Position numbers and translations under genes: made by a program | DNA from: Thunnus maccoyii | Lineage: Eukaryota > Chordata > Actinopteri > Scombriformes > Scombridae | NCBI RefSeq assembly: GCF_910596095.1 | Contig: NC_056548.1 | Span: forward strand, 14,042,651-14,106,650 | DNA: 64,000 nucleotides | Direction: 5' to 3' | Shown: piece after piece, positions 1 through 12,261 of the stretch | Numbering within the stretch: the first letter of the stretch is position 1 | Layout of the letters: each line of letters starts with the position of its first letter | The notes under the pieces: generated by a model | What the model was told of the DNA's origin: nothing | Seen by the model: only the letters and a program-made list of their open reading frames with translations | The model's database searches: none

Positions 1-3000
1 CAAATGGTATGGTAAAATTTATATCTGACTGGATGCAGATGACCTCTCTGCTGTGACTTCAGACTGCATGGCTGCTCTTCCAGGGAAAGCTGAAGCAATA
101 ACTCCACCTGTGTCTTATTAACCTGGGAACTGCTTCAAATTGACTGCTCAAATATTGACTCCGACCATCATTTGATGAAGATTATACTTTGAATGTGTTT
201 GTGAACGTAGGTGCAGGATATGTGTGTCTGCGTGTGGATGAATATGCGTGGAGGAGAAAAGGTCGTGCCAGTCAACAGCCTCGTCTGGTTTTTCCTCATA
301 TAAAAAAAGAGGAAACTAAATTGTTCCTGTTCTGCATTGAGGGAACACTCTCTGAACAGGCAAATAAATTATTTGTTTACTTAGGGTGGAAGAAAGGATA
401 TTGAATCTGCAGTTGGAGCTGCAATTTGTGGAACAACAAACAAACTATTATTATAGAAAGGAGAAACTGGCCAATGAGGAAGCAGATACAGATGTCAGAA
501 TGAAGTGATCCGATTAGTTTTAGTTCCAAATTCCTTTGTCTTCAAAATACGAATCTAAATTAAAAAAAGATGTATATAAATGGTTTCCCATTACTTTAAA
601 CTGAGTGAAATGATTTGTGCTTTGTGCGTCAGCGGACATTTCGAACTGAAATGATAGTGACTAACTGTTTATGAAATCTGATTACTGTGAATCATTCATA
701 ACTGCACATGGCTGTCCTGTAGGGAAAACAAATTTTACTTTAAGGTATTTTACAGTTAACCTTGTGAATGAGATAATCTATCATGCTGACATGCTGTCTT
801 GCATGTATCATACACAAAATGAATGATTTCATGCACCAATTGCTTTTCCAAGATGTGGCACTAGGGAGTAAATGTGCTGATTGATAGAAATCCTTGAAAC
901 TTAACAGATAAAAAGTGTAAAATATCCCTCAAGTCTGCATATTGACGATTGTGTAACAAACTTGGTCGAGTTTCATGCTAAAGTTGGCTTTTACCAGTAT
1001 TTTTCTCACATATGCGAGATGTATTTTCTGTCCTCCATCAAGAAACTGGCCGACACACTGGCAGTCACATTTGAATTTGCCTGCCAGATTTCCCTCCTCT
1101 CACTGGGACGATAAAAAATGTGACCATATAATTTAAAAAAGGCATTTCAAATCTGCATCTCAGTCCATTGTTGACTAACTAAAGATTGATTTTGCTACTG
1201 TATTTGGTTAGTATGTGAGCTTTAGCTATTGACTCTAACGCTATGCTGTTAGGCTGAAGAAATCACAAAGCATCTGCTTCTTTATCATAGATAACCCACA
1301 CAGCCTGTCTTTCTTTAAAATAATATATGTGATTTGATGCTATGATATAACACTTGACACATGTGACACGTCCAGTTTCTCCATGTTGTATTATCTCAGA
1401 GGTTAATGCATCCAAACAAGAGTTTCTTTTGGCTGGTCGTTCGAACTTGAACTTCAGACTGAATGATAAGCGTGAAAATGATTGGCATCCTGAAGCAATT
1501 CTGTTTATCAGTTTCATCTTTCACATGGTTTCCGCTGACGTTAATGTGGAGAGATGTGTTTAGCTCTCTGCCTCTGTAGCACCAGATGAATGGATACCCA
1601 CCTTTTGCATGCTTAAAAGGAACACGTTTTAGCCTAGGTTCATGTGTAATAGTTTTGGCAATGGGCACTACTTACGGCAATTACAGTATGTGGTATTTAG
1701 ACAGCCCCAAGTGCAAATTGTTTGTGTTCCTGAGAGTCCAATTGAAGTAATGAACTAGCTGTAAGATGGTGATCAGTACAAGGGTTAGTTGCATATTAAA
1801 GAGTATGACGTGTGTTGAATGTAGGTGTTCCCTCAGTTGAAGGTTCTCCACATCCTTTCCCACACCAAAGCTACACGTAAAACTAACCTGCAATCAATCT
1901 GATGTATTACCCACTTCTGTCGACACACCCTATTCTGTGAAAGTCAACACACCTATCCAATACTGATGAAACACCAGGCATGTGCCAGGTCAGTCAGCAA
2001 CATTGGAAAATTCCTGTACATACCAATGAGAAGGATATGATTTGCCAACTGGAGTGACTTAGTGAACAAATTCCTTCAATATTTTGATTGGCAATTCTTC
2101 TTAGTTACACCTATTTTGTGCTACCACTACAGTTTGATGTTGACAGGCACAGTTTTTTTTATTAATAATCTAGTTTTTCTTACTCCAACCATGACCTCAC
2201 CTATTCTTGACAAAAGGTGAAATGCGTAATCCGTGTCAGAATCACGTTGCGCCAGCCAAGACACTTTTTGTTGAGAGATAGCAGTGATGCCATCTGTAGA
2301 GGCACCGCCATCGCTATAACTACAAGGCCACACAAAAGGAAACCATTCAGTGAATTGTTACACTCAAACTAAAGATCAAATCAGTTGGATTGATCCACTT
2401 AAAACCACGTTATCATCCTTTGATGTACAAAGTTGGAAGATAAATCGTCTCAGTTTCCAGACAGCACAATTTGTTGAAGTGAATTTTCTCTATGAAAGTG
2501 TCATTTTGATTAACCAAAGTGACACCAAGATGCTTTTTTTATTGTTTTTTTCCTTTTGCAAACCTTCTGCCATGTAGTGAAGAAAACTTTCTCATAGAGA
2601 CAGGACATTTTTCTTGTAATCACACACAGTATACCTTCTAGTTAGAAGAAGAAAGCATCTCGGCAAAAAATTAACTACACCTCTCTTCATGAGACGTGAC
2701 CCTGTCAATGTGTCAAGATGATCAAGTTTTAAACTGATTTTCATTGTTTTTGCAGCTGCTAAGAGTATAAAATCCTGTTTAAAATATCTTTAAAATGATT
2801 TACAATAAGGAAAACTTCTGAAATGAATTTCTTCTTATTACACCATATTGACAGTCTGACAATAGACAGTAAATAAATTTGTGTAATGAACTTTTTTCCA
2901 TTTAAAAAAAAGAGTCAAATGTAAGGAGAAAATTTGTGAGTTTTCATCTAATATGTGAATTCAATGTCAAATGACACCAGCTTGAAACAAATCATGGTAT

Positions 3001-5349
3001 GGCAGAGCAAAAATTAGTGAACATAGTGTATCTTATGCACTTAAATGTAATCCCATCAGTACAAAATCCATCTTAACAATTAAATAAGGTGATATTTATA
3101 TCTATTTGTTTCTTCTTTTTCAGTCATATGCGTAGATAAGCGTCACTCTTGACGGCATACTGTTGGTCACAGAACTTTGCCAACATCAACAGCATGCTGT
3201 ATTCTCCACCGTGTTACCAAAGCAATGGTGTTACTAACCTTATGCAGCATATGATCAGTTAGTCACTTATCAGAAGCTGTCACCTTTGCAAACAGCAAAC
3301 ATGATATATGTCATTACTAATCTCTATGGGTAATGGTATGTCAACAATGGGAGAGTTGGTTGTGCAATATTTGCCGTTGAGCAGGAAGCTGGATAAGACG
3401 TACAGTACACAGTATCGAATACCAGCTTCGAGTCTCTTTTGTCAGCCTATAGTTGAAATTCTGATCCGGTTTTTCATCACATGTGAGAAAAGTCAAAATC
3501 CTTGTTTGTAGAAGGTTTTCTATAAATCATGAGCACAATATAGGAAATGCAGTGCTGCACTCTTTCCAGGATATGCTCCGCTTGTCAATGAAATGTAAAC
3601 TTTTACCCTCCATTAGTGGTTAAAGATATGTACACTATCCATATTGCTCAGACACAATATCCAGATATCATTCAAAAAGGGGCATAGAAGAGAAATCTAA
3701 TCTCATAACCTCTGTGAAATTTTATGAATGTAAACTTTGGAAAACTTTGGAGTCTTTTTATAACTAGTTAAGATAAAACCTTAATTAAGAAACAAAGTGC
3801 AGTAGTGGCAGCTGCTGTATCTGCGGCAGAAAATAATTAGGTGTGTGTCTGACAGAGAGAAGAGAAAGTGTTTCAGTGTATCTTTCAGCACCCAGGTCTG
3901 TTTTCATCTATTATAAGAGGCTCATTGTAGTTGATGCACATACCTGAAATTTATCACGGATATTACATTTAATTGTGAACTCACCCAGTAAGGACCAAAC
4001 CGAGCTACTCTATAATTTATTTTCTCTTCATACAAGGGGTTTCCTGCTATCTTCAGTTAGGGTGACAGCAGTCTGATGTCTGTCAACAGCCTCTCATTAA
4101 TTTAATCTGTAGTTTATATAATTATTCATGCTCAGCGGTACCTTCACAGGCAGTGATGCTATGGAATCAAAGGTTTTGCATATTTTCTTGTGAATTTGAA
4201 TACAATCAATAGTGCCATCAATCTAACCTAGAGAAGAAAGACAGCGAGGGATGGACCAGCACAGGGGTTGCTCTTCCGTGTGCTGCAGTTTTTGAGCTTT
4301 TTATAGCTGATGCAAATTTTGTCCCCTTGAAGCACCTGCTCTGATTTTGCTACTGTGCTTTCACTCCCAGCAGACTCAGAGTTAGTCACTGAGGCTGTGA
4401 AACAAAGCGAAGTGAGAATTGAGAAGTGACAAAAAGTACAAAAAGCAGAAGTCAGTAAGATTTACAAAACTGCCTACAAAAAGAAAGAGACTTTGTATTA
4501 AGGTGACAAGTCAAGTGATATGATTTAAGATCTGATGGCACATTATACTTTTCTAATTAACGATTGCATGCCTGAGTCACAATTGAATGAGACAGTGACC
4601 TCATTATTTACTCATTGTTTTACATTGCACTATGTGAAAAGAGGATAAGGAACTCCCATGATGACGCGCGTCCAGTTCCAGAGAGATTGAATTTATAAAA
4701 CAAAGACCCTGTGAACACTTCTGCAGTAAATCTCCATGTAATCATAATGTATTGTTTTCTTTATGGAACTTTAAAACAAAGCGATGACAAAATGAAGTTT
4801 TCTATCTCTGAGCATGCGAAGGCGTATTATCGTGACACTGGGGAAGTATTAGTTACAGGGACAGCCCTGACCTACAGCTGTGTGTGGATTGTTTCCTGAA
4901 CAGTATCAGGGATCCTCCTAAATGACAGATGATCTCCGCATGACACATAACAATTACAACACAGTAGATTAGATCAATATCAAGATTAAGATTTGCCAAT
5001 ATCAATAAAAAACATATTAAAGCTGCCCTGATGGTCTGCCTGAGGCAAAATAACAGCTGAGAACATACATTGTTGATGATGTGTGATTGCATGAATCGTG
5101 AGAGAGAAGACAAATCTTATCAATACATCTATTTATCACAGCAAGTTCAGGGTGATAAAGTTCCATTATAGGCATAAACAAAGCAGAAAAACTGAATTTA
5201 AGATACATTTAAAGGAGGATGTTCTTACTAATTTCACCTGCAATTTTTGTCTGGAGACCAAAATATAGCACAGAAGGACTGTTGTGAAATACAGAGAAAA
5301 TGTTTCTGATGGAGTTACAAGTGACTTTAGAGGAGGAAATCTTTCAAAA

Positions 5350-5930
5350 GTGAGCTTACCATCAACAAACCCCATAAAAAAGACCAAAACCAAAAACACA
5401 TTACTGTGTCTCTCAGTACTCTCCACCTTCCCTATCCTGTCTGTAGGATTCAACCTCAATTCAGTCCATTCATTCCCACTGAAGACATGAATCTTTAAAA
5501 AACAGTCAAAAATACACAGTTTCATTTTAAAAAGAGGTTAAAATGTTTTCTAAAATAGCTGGGCACTGTAGTTTTTAGCAGACAGTACTCAAACAGGAGT
5601 AAATAGTGCATTTGTCGGGGACTATTTTCAGATGTGGAATAATACACTTTTGACATGCTAGTGGGTATTTACAGCAGATGGACAGTGTACGAGACTGATA
5701 TAAAATAAACTACAGTGCCCATGTTAATCGTAATGAAGAAACACGTCATCCAGTGCAACAGAGAAGCCAAGTCACATGTTCATTATAGTTTTTGAGCAAC
5801 AATGGAGGTCTATGGCACAGAGGAATAAGCTATATTAGACTTTGGATGCACAAACAATACTTGTTGGTAGGATCAATTCATTGTTGGTTTTGGTCTTTTC
5901 ATGGGATTTGTTGACAACAAGATTAATATA
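5350..5930. repeat. Old inverted repeat, possible fold-back element
   Basis: The reverse complement of about 5350-5397 resembles about 5881-5925 (roughly 33 of 40 positions; the longest identical run is about 16 bases around TTGGTTTTGGTCTTTT). The arms are about 480 bp apart. The DNA between them (about 5550-5720) reads like a dispersed teleost repeat. No target duplication was found, so the boundaries are approximate. Confidence 0.35.
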
Positions 5931-7039
5931 GAAAATTACCAGACTTTTCTTTTAACCTACACCATCTCCAAGGACACAATTTCTCCCTTTCAACAACCCA
6001 AAAACAGTCAAAAACAGTCTTATTGTTTAAATCCTGTTGGACATTTAAAATATGGAACATAATTTCCTCAAACTTCCAACAAACCTTGAAAAATAAGGAT
6101 TTGATAGGTTGCATATATGTGTACACATATGCGTAGGAAGTGTGGTGAATTATCCGATGTTGAAGAACGGCCATTTAATCTACGCTCTGCAGCTCTGTAC
6201 TGTAAATGCACTTATTGTAAGTCATTTTGGGGAAAAGGATCTGATCAAGGGTTTAATGAATGTAATGTAACTGTCAAACCTGTTTGAACACTGTTTCCAC
6301 TCCTGTTATGGTTGGCATCATTCTGTCAAATAGTAACACCTCTGAAACCACAAATGTTTTCATAAAGCTGCAGCAGACATGACAATGATGTTGTGTCATC
6401 CTAAAACCAGAGAGCAAACACAAAGCTGTTCAATCACGTCTTTGCAATACATTACAGGTCATAAATGTGTAGGAGAGATGGTTTTTCATTGCACGGCAGT
6501 GAGTGATGTTTCTGCTTTGATAAGAAAAAGAAAGTGTTCAGTGTGAGCCATAAAATATCTTAATAACAGCTGTAGTCTGGATTACTGGCACGTCAGTCCT
6601 CTGGTTGTGAAGTTTACATTGTTCAGTACTTAATATGTAATGCTCTAGTGAAGATCTTCATTCCTGTGGTTTATATAAAACATGAATTCATTTCCACTTC
6701 TATTACTGCTATTCCACCTACTGTTTATACAAGTACTGTATATCACACAGATATTTTAATCATCAAATCTGTTTTCCCATATTTTTTGTCTCCTCAGTTA
6801 TTTGTTGTATGACTGTGGCAGAAACTGTTTGTTGTTTTTTTGTTATTTATTTATTTATTACTATTTTAAAATATTTCTTTACATAAATGATGTTTTTTTG
6901 GTTAATTTTGGTTTCAGAGAGTAAAAGAAAAGACGTTAATTCTGCCGTTGGAGTTTTGTATGCTGTTCAAAATATATATACACAAATGTATCTGTATAGA
7001 TTCAGTCATTGTCAACATTCATTATTCATACAGTGCTTT

Positions 7040-7100
7040 GGCAATACTATATTTTGTTATGGTCATGCCAGTAAAGCTATTTGAATTGAATTGAATTGAG
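7040..7100 (+). mobile_element. LINE 3'-end fragment with ATTGA tail
   Basis: The stretch with GGTCATGCCAGTAAAGCTAT followed by repeated TTGAA/TTGAATTGAA units is typical of the 3' terminus of teleost L2/Rex-type LINEs, which end in a short tandem tail. Only the terminus is present: a dead, 5'-truncated insertion. It lies just before the splice acceptor of the first coding exon of the ncmap-like gene. Confidence 0.5.
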
Positions 7101-7142
7101 TAAAACAATTGCCTTCTTTGTCTGTGCAGGTTATTGCTGAAG

Positions 7143-8272
7143 ATGCAAGCTTCAACTGTCTCACCTGTGAGCAACACTACAACACCTTCAAACACAACCA
7201 CTGTCACCAAGTCCAAAGAACAAATACTCATCCAGAGTAAGGACATCACAAGTCACCTCTATGTGTGTGTGTGTATGTGTGTTTGTGTGTGTGGTAGGAC
7301 TTAAGTCACTTTCAGGGACACACACCAGACTTAAGTTGATTGGGGATGTCTTGTGCAATTGGATACAAAAGCCTTGTCCCCAATTGGTAAAACGCAGATT
7401 TTTGGGTCAGTGGTTAAGGGTTAGGGTTAGACAAGCAGGGGTTATGGTTAGGGTTAGGGTAAGTCTCCAGAAAATGAATATAAGTCCAAGTAAATACCCC
7501 TGTAGTGACTTAAGTAAACCTGTGTGTGTGTGGGAATGTGCATGTGTGAACGTCCACATTGTTTTCATGTCTGTGTTTTGTCAATTAAACACACCCTTGT
7601 GAATGAGTTGTTTGTTGTAGACACTATCAGATCTCAGTGCCACCCATGGTGGAGATTCAGAAACAATATTATATGATAAGCCAAACTGCATAAATAACAA
7701 TCTATTGCATCATGGAGTAGAATCTGGATGGTTTGTGCGGGAGTGGCACCCGTGCATTTAATAGAAAATCTTTGACATGTTCTGTTTGCCTGTGTTGCTA
7801 AACTACTAGACGGGAGCTTCTCACTGGAGGATACACAAAATAAGTGGCACCACGTGGAGCAGGGGGAATGTGTAAAATGTAAAATGCAAATTTTAAAAGG
7901 GACACAAGACTGAAAACAACCTTTCAACATGTTAATCATTCCCTCTTTCTGTGTCTCTCTCAGGTTCTGGGGCGATGATCGCTGTCATCGTCATAGGTAT
8001 TATCATCATTCTCGCCATTCTACTGATTATCCTGAAGACATACAACAGGTAAGGCCACATTCCTCTTAGACAGAACAATACCTGCATATTGAATGTCAGG
8101 AGTCATGAAAGAAACAATGATGCTATTTTTATCAACTTCAAGACAAGGCAATTTTATCTGGTGTACATTTCATTACAGGTAAACTCAGTGTGCTTTACAT
8201 TGAAGTGCCTTAAGTGAGAAGTACAAGAAATACAAGAACAAACAACACTGACAACCATCCCACAGACAGGCA

Positions 8273-8313
<41 letters not shown>

Positions 8314-9899
8314 ATACGCCTCAAAAACAGACAGACAACAAACAGAAAACAGAAACATTTTCAGTTTACTTTTGAATCTGGACACAGTTCTGACAGATTT
8401 CAGGCTATTATATCCAGAGAACAGGACCAAAGTAGCTAAAAGCACCTTCACCAGATCTGGATTGTATTCAAGGTACAGTTAGGAAACCATCACTTGATGG
8501 CCTGAGAGGTCTGACTGGATTGTAGTCAGTGAGCAGGTCAGAGATATACTGGGGAGCCAAACCATTAAGTGCTTTAAGGGGGACCAGACATGTGCTGCTG
8601 CTCTTCATCTTTTTATTATTGCATCTGTGTAATAATGTAGACTAAGCAAACATTCATCCACATCTTCATATTTTATGTTACTCTTTGACAGTGAATCCCT
8701 TTTTTGGCTTGTGATCCTTTAAAGTGACACAGTGTCTACTGGGAACCCCTTGTCACAGGTCACATGTATCTATGAGTTGCAAGCAGTTCAACCAAAGACT
8801 GATAATCCTTTCTCAGATTGTTTAATTTGAATACTTTTCAGAGGCATTAGGAGGTAAAATGTTACACAATTTAAAAGAAAAAAACAAATGTTTCTTTTTT
8901 ATGTTATATGGCCCTTATGACTCAGTCTGCAGTGGTGGAAGAAGTATTTAGATGTTTTACTTCAGTAAAAGTAGCAATATCTCCATGTAAAAATAATCTT
9001 CTGCAAGTAAAATTCCTGGATTTAAACGTCTTTATACAGTAAATAAAATTAAATACCTATTATTAGCAAAACACTTAAAGTATTAAAAGTAAAAGTACAC
9101 TTTAGGCAGCAGAATAACATCTGTCTGTGTGTCATTATATAATGGGATTATCATTATGGATGCATAACTATGTAAGCAGCATATTAATTTAGTAGCTGTC
9201 CTGGTGTGAGCTAATTGTAACTATTTTCTAAGCTGTACTCATGACTTCATTTCAGTGGGACATACAGCAAGACAAAAACCTCTGACTTAGTATATTAGCA
9301 AAGTGTAGGCCATAATATTAACAGTTTTGACAGAAAATCCCAGTCTTATCTTTTGGATTTTTTTATATTTCACATATGAGTGATGTATCTGATGTTTGTT
9401 ACCTTTAATTCGGTAATTAAATCATTATCTTTGTCATTTACAAACAAAGTAATACTACAAGTGATGACAAGGCAATATCTATCATAGTTGTACACAAGTG
9501 ACTTTTCAATTGCTGAATAACATTATTCAGCATTAACATTGAATGCCAAACATGTCCAACACAATACAACATTGTAAGTGACTGATGTGAGAGTTGTCTT
9601 AACATCATTGTCTCTTTGTGGTCAGGCGGACACATGTATCCCGAGTCCTGGGAGCCAACGGGGGCTCCAAACCTCGCCCGAAGATGTCACAATCCACAGT
9701 TCAGAGCAGCATGCCACTGAGCAACATGGGAGTCAACTCTGTGACGGGCAGCATCACCAACTCAAACCCAGAGAACGGCTTCCAGCCTCCCGGAGTGGAA
9801 CTGAACAGCATGGAGGGAAACCAAATAGAGCAGTTCAGCACCACCAGTGGATCCACTGTGGTCACCATGCATGACCCTCCATCATTAGGAAACACATAG
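7143..9899 (+). CDS. ncmap: Non-compact myelin-associated protein-like (NCMAP-like), 150 aa
   Basis: Three coding exons: 7143-7236, 7964-8048 and 9626-9899, with phases 1 and 2 and GT-AG junctions, ending in TAG at 9897-9899. The protein has a short Ser/Thr/Asn-rich outer segment with two N-x-T sites (N11, N17) and no signal peptide. One hydrophobic helix follows at about residues 35-55, then the basic stop-transfer sequence KTYNRR and a polar cytoplasmic tail. The block SSGA-(hydrophobic)-LK-YNR followed by a basic region matches human NCMAP (SSGAIVA...LLKMYNRK), a glycoprotein of Schwann-cell non-compact myelin. The tail is longer than in the human protein as I recall it. A splice acceptor at 7128-7129 just before the ATG implies a non-coding upstream exon. 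Identity rests on the membrane block, so a related small type III protein is possible. Confidence 0.72.
7395..7530. repeat. Dispersed repeat with short TTAGGG-like runs
   Basis: Contains GGTTAGGGTTAG at about 7430 and a second GGTTAGGGTTAGGG at about 7449, followed by a sequence close to GTAAGTCTCCAGAAAATGAA. This combination is a common interspersed teleost repeat, normally next to GT microsatellites, as here. It is intronic and is not evidence of a chromosome end. Confidence 0.45.
8140..8600. mobile_element. LINE-derived fragment with CA microsatellite
   Basis: In ncmap intron 2. The segments around ACTCAGTGTGCTTTACATTG and GGGGAGCCAAACCATTAAGT match non-coding parts of teleost LINE copies that are commonly spread through introns. 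A CA repeat interrupts it at 8274-8310. No intact reading frame remains. Confidence 0.5.
8274..8310. repeat. CA microsatellite
   Basis: About 18 uninterrupted CA units, inside the LINE-derived fragment in ncmap intron 2. Confidence 0.95.
8930..9300. repeat. Dispersed teleost repeat (CAGTGGTGGAAGAAGTATTT type)
   Basis: Begins with CAGTGGTGGAAGAAGTATTT and continues with TTTACTTCAGTAAAAGTA and later AAAGTATTAAAAGTAAAAGT. This is a very common non-autonomous teleost repeat with a characteristic AAAGTA-rich body. The 3' edge near 9300 is approximate. Confidence 0.6.
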
Positions 9900-10692
9900 C
9901 AACAAGACTGCGGTTTAGTCTCACAACAGGCATTGACTGATATGTTGTCTTCATCCGTGACCACATGCTGCGCGCTGACTGAATCCTGTGGAAACTCAAT
10001 CCGTGACGTTAGTGTTGTCACCGTCAATCTCCACCCACTGAGCCACTGCCACTGACGACATGGATAACAAGACAAAAATATACATTATGAACAAAACTGG
10101 ACCATAAACAGACACAATGGACTGCATGAAGGATGGGACTAAAACTGAAGCTTTCTTGTGAAGAATTGTTTTTGGCTACAGTCAGTGTTCAGAGTATAGA
10201 TGCCATAAGTTCCTGTACTCCTGCAGATGTTCCATCATGACTATTACAATGAAGAAAATGTGTAGTAAAGACTGTAAAGGCTTGACATTGTTGGTCTTAC
10301 GTGTGTACATTTCTGTATTAAAGAGGACCATATAGGTTCATGAGTAGAATTAGTATAAACGTTAGAAGAGACAAAGACAGTATGAAGTATGATAGTGGTT
10401 ACCAGTATGATTTATTTGTTAATATTGCTTTAATCTAGTTTACCTTGCATCATACTATCTTTGTCTTCTGCACATACATCCGCTCAGATTATTTTTTGAT
10501 TAAAAAATATCTATAAAATGTCTTATTTTTACCCTGTAGAGTTAAGAGACCACAGAGATATTTGGTGAAATATCTTGTTGTCAGCCTAATGCGCTGATCC
10601 TTTTTTAGTTTGACACCAAAAGATTTTGCACTTTATTTTCGTTGCTTTCTGTATTTGTATTGTTTGTGGTTCTTTAAATGAAATGAGATTAA

Positions 10693-10698
10693 AATAAA
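10693..10698 (+). terminator. Polyadenylation signal of the ncmap-like gene
   Basis: AATAAA about 790 bp after the stop codon, in AT-rich DNA. It is the best candidate for the 3' end, giving a 3' UTR of about 0.8 kb. ATTAAA-like variants nearby could also serve. Confidence 0.5.
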
Positions 10699-11679
10699 AA
10701 TTTAAAGTTTCTAAATGTTCCTGGCCTGATTGTTAGAATTTAGTGTTATTTACACAGAGAAAAAAGCATGGTATGAAAATTGGGAAGGAAATTTGAAATA
10801 ATGACAAAAAGAAAGAAGAAGAAAAGAAAAGAAGAAAAGTTGTGAGGTGTAGGGGGACACCTAAGCTCAAATGTGTCTATCTGTTCTAACAAATGCTAAT
10901 TCATAGGACTGCTGTCAAATTAAACCTGGAGTGTCATGTAATTGAAATCACACAACTCCACACATGTGATGCCATAGACTAGGGTGGGGAAATTTTCCAA
11001 CAGGAAGTACTTGCTGTGAAGTCCAGTCAAAGGTCAGTGACAAAGGATTTAGAGTAATTTAATGACAAGTATATAAATCTGACATAAATGAGGCAATGTT
11101 GCCAATTGTCATCAGATTGTGTTCATGATACATTCATGCCTCAAAATATGGTATTTTTCAAATTTCAGTCAATATTTCATTGTCCCACTTCAGAAAATGT
11201 GGTCTGAAATATGGGACAGCGTGGTTTTACTAATGTGGGACAGTCATATAAGCTCTGTAATTGGTGAAATATGCATTTAGGCACATTAAATGTGCAATAC
11301 TAATAGTTATGCAGGGGTCTTAGTCTTGTAATGCTTATTTTTAGTTATTTTAGGCAGATTACAAATTATATTATTACTAATATTCATATATAATACATAA
11401 TACTATTTGTAACAGCAAATATATTGTAATTAATTAATTGATGAAACATGGGTATGCACTTTGGCCATGAGTATTATTGATCAGCCTCCCAGTGAGTGTC
11501 CCAGATTTCAGCCTGAACTGTCCCACATTAGGAAAGCCACATAATCTGGGACAATTTGGAACAAAGAAAACTTTCATATTTATATTTACCATTTCTTCTC
11601 TCTTTTCTGATACGATTAGAAAACACCGTGGGGATTTCAGAATGGTATTGGGTGCGGATATAATGTAACTAGCTTAATA

Positions 11680-11885
11680 TCAGAATCAGTTTTATTAGCT
11701 AAGTATGCAAGCAAACAAAGAATGAGTGTTGGCGTTTGCTCTCACAAACGCAACATAGAATAATAAAAACAGAACAAAAGTAAGGTGGTAATAATAATAA
11801 TGATGATGAGATAAACAAAGTAATATTATAATTAAATAAAATGTCGAAATATATTGCTGAAGTGTCAGTTGCAAAAATTGCCCCA
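11680..11885 (-). mobile_element. LINE 3'-end fragment (reverse orientation)
   Basis: ATCAGAATCAGTTTTATTAG followed by a sequence like CTAAGTATGCAAGCA resembles the complement of the 3' end of L2-like teleost LINEs. There is no coding remnant. Confidence 0.5.
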
Positions 11886-11900
11886 CTTTACTCTAATCAT

Positions 11901-11935
11901 AGACTGTATATAAAGACTGTCTTTATATACTGTCT
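11901..11935. repeat. Near-perfect 17-bp hairpin
   Basis: AGACTGTATATAAAGAC (11901-11917), one base, then GTCTTTATATACTGTCT (11919-11935). The arms pair at 16 of 17 positions. ATAGACTGTATATAAAGA also occurs at the edges of common teleost repeats, so this may be two repeat ends meeting head to head. Confidence 0.7.
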
Positions 11936-12261
11936 CTGACTAATTCACCCTATGTTGTATAATCCTAAATTGCAGGCAGGTTATTGCGCCCCCAGCTGCC
12001 ACCTTCTGGCTTTACAACGTTGAAATATCTCAAAGCTGCATTCACGACAAGAAACGTTGCAAAACGCTCACGAATGAGATTGTCGACATAAAATCGGTGC
12101 CTGTCTGGATTTCCATTTATCACTTTGTAGTCCTTAAATAACTGGAGATATATAGACAAATCCGAAGCCTTTCATAAATCAGTACGTGTATATTTAAGTT
12201 CACCGACAGCTGAAGAACAGTCTTGAATGCGACTTTACAGCGAATTGTTTACATTATTACG

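Larger units (their letters stand above)
1..7129. other. Gene-poor region upstream of ncmap
   Basis: AT-rich DNA in which no open frame matches a protein family I know; all frames are short and lack a convincing series of exons. It probably holds the upstream region, and perhaps a non-coding first exon, of the ncmap-like gene, because the first coding exon of that gene is preceded by a splice acceptor ending at 7129. A weak inverted repeat (5350-5930) and a LINE 3' tail (about 7040-7100) are the only structures recognised. Confidence 0.5.
10716..12261. other. Intergenic region between ncmap and tmem234
   Basis: AT-rich, with no supported gene. It contains a LINE 3'-end fragment (about 11680-11885), a nearly perfect hairpin (11901-11935) and, in the last 200 bp, the promoter/5' UTR region of tmem234. 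Confidence 0.6.

Noticed and set aside
189..404. 71-codon frame at the left edge
   Set aside because: No recognisable domain, no splice partners, single short frame in AT-rich DNA.
7425..7465. Interstitial telomere signal
   Set aside because: Only two or three TTAGGG-like units, within a known dispersed teleost repeat.
8185..8451. Minus-strand 88-codon frame
   Set aside because: Lies in LINE-derived DNA and reads through a CA microsatellite (Cys-Val run).
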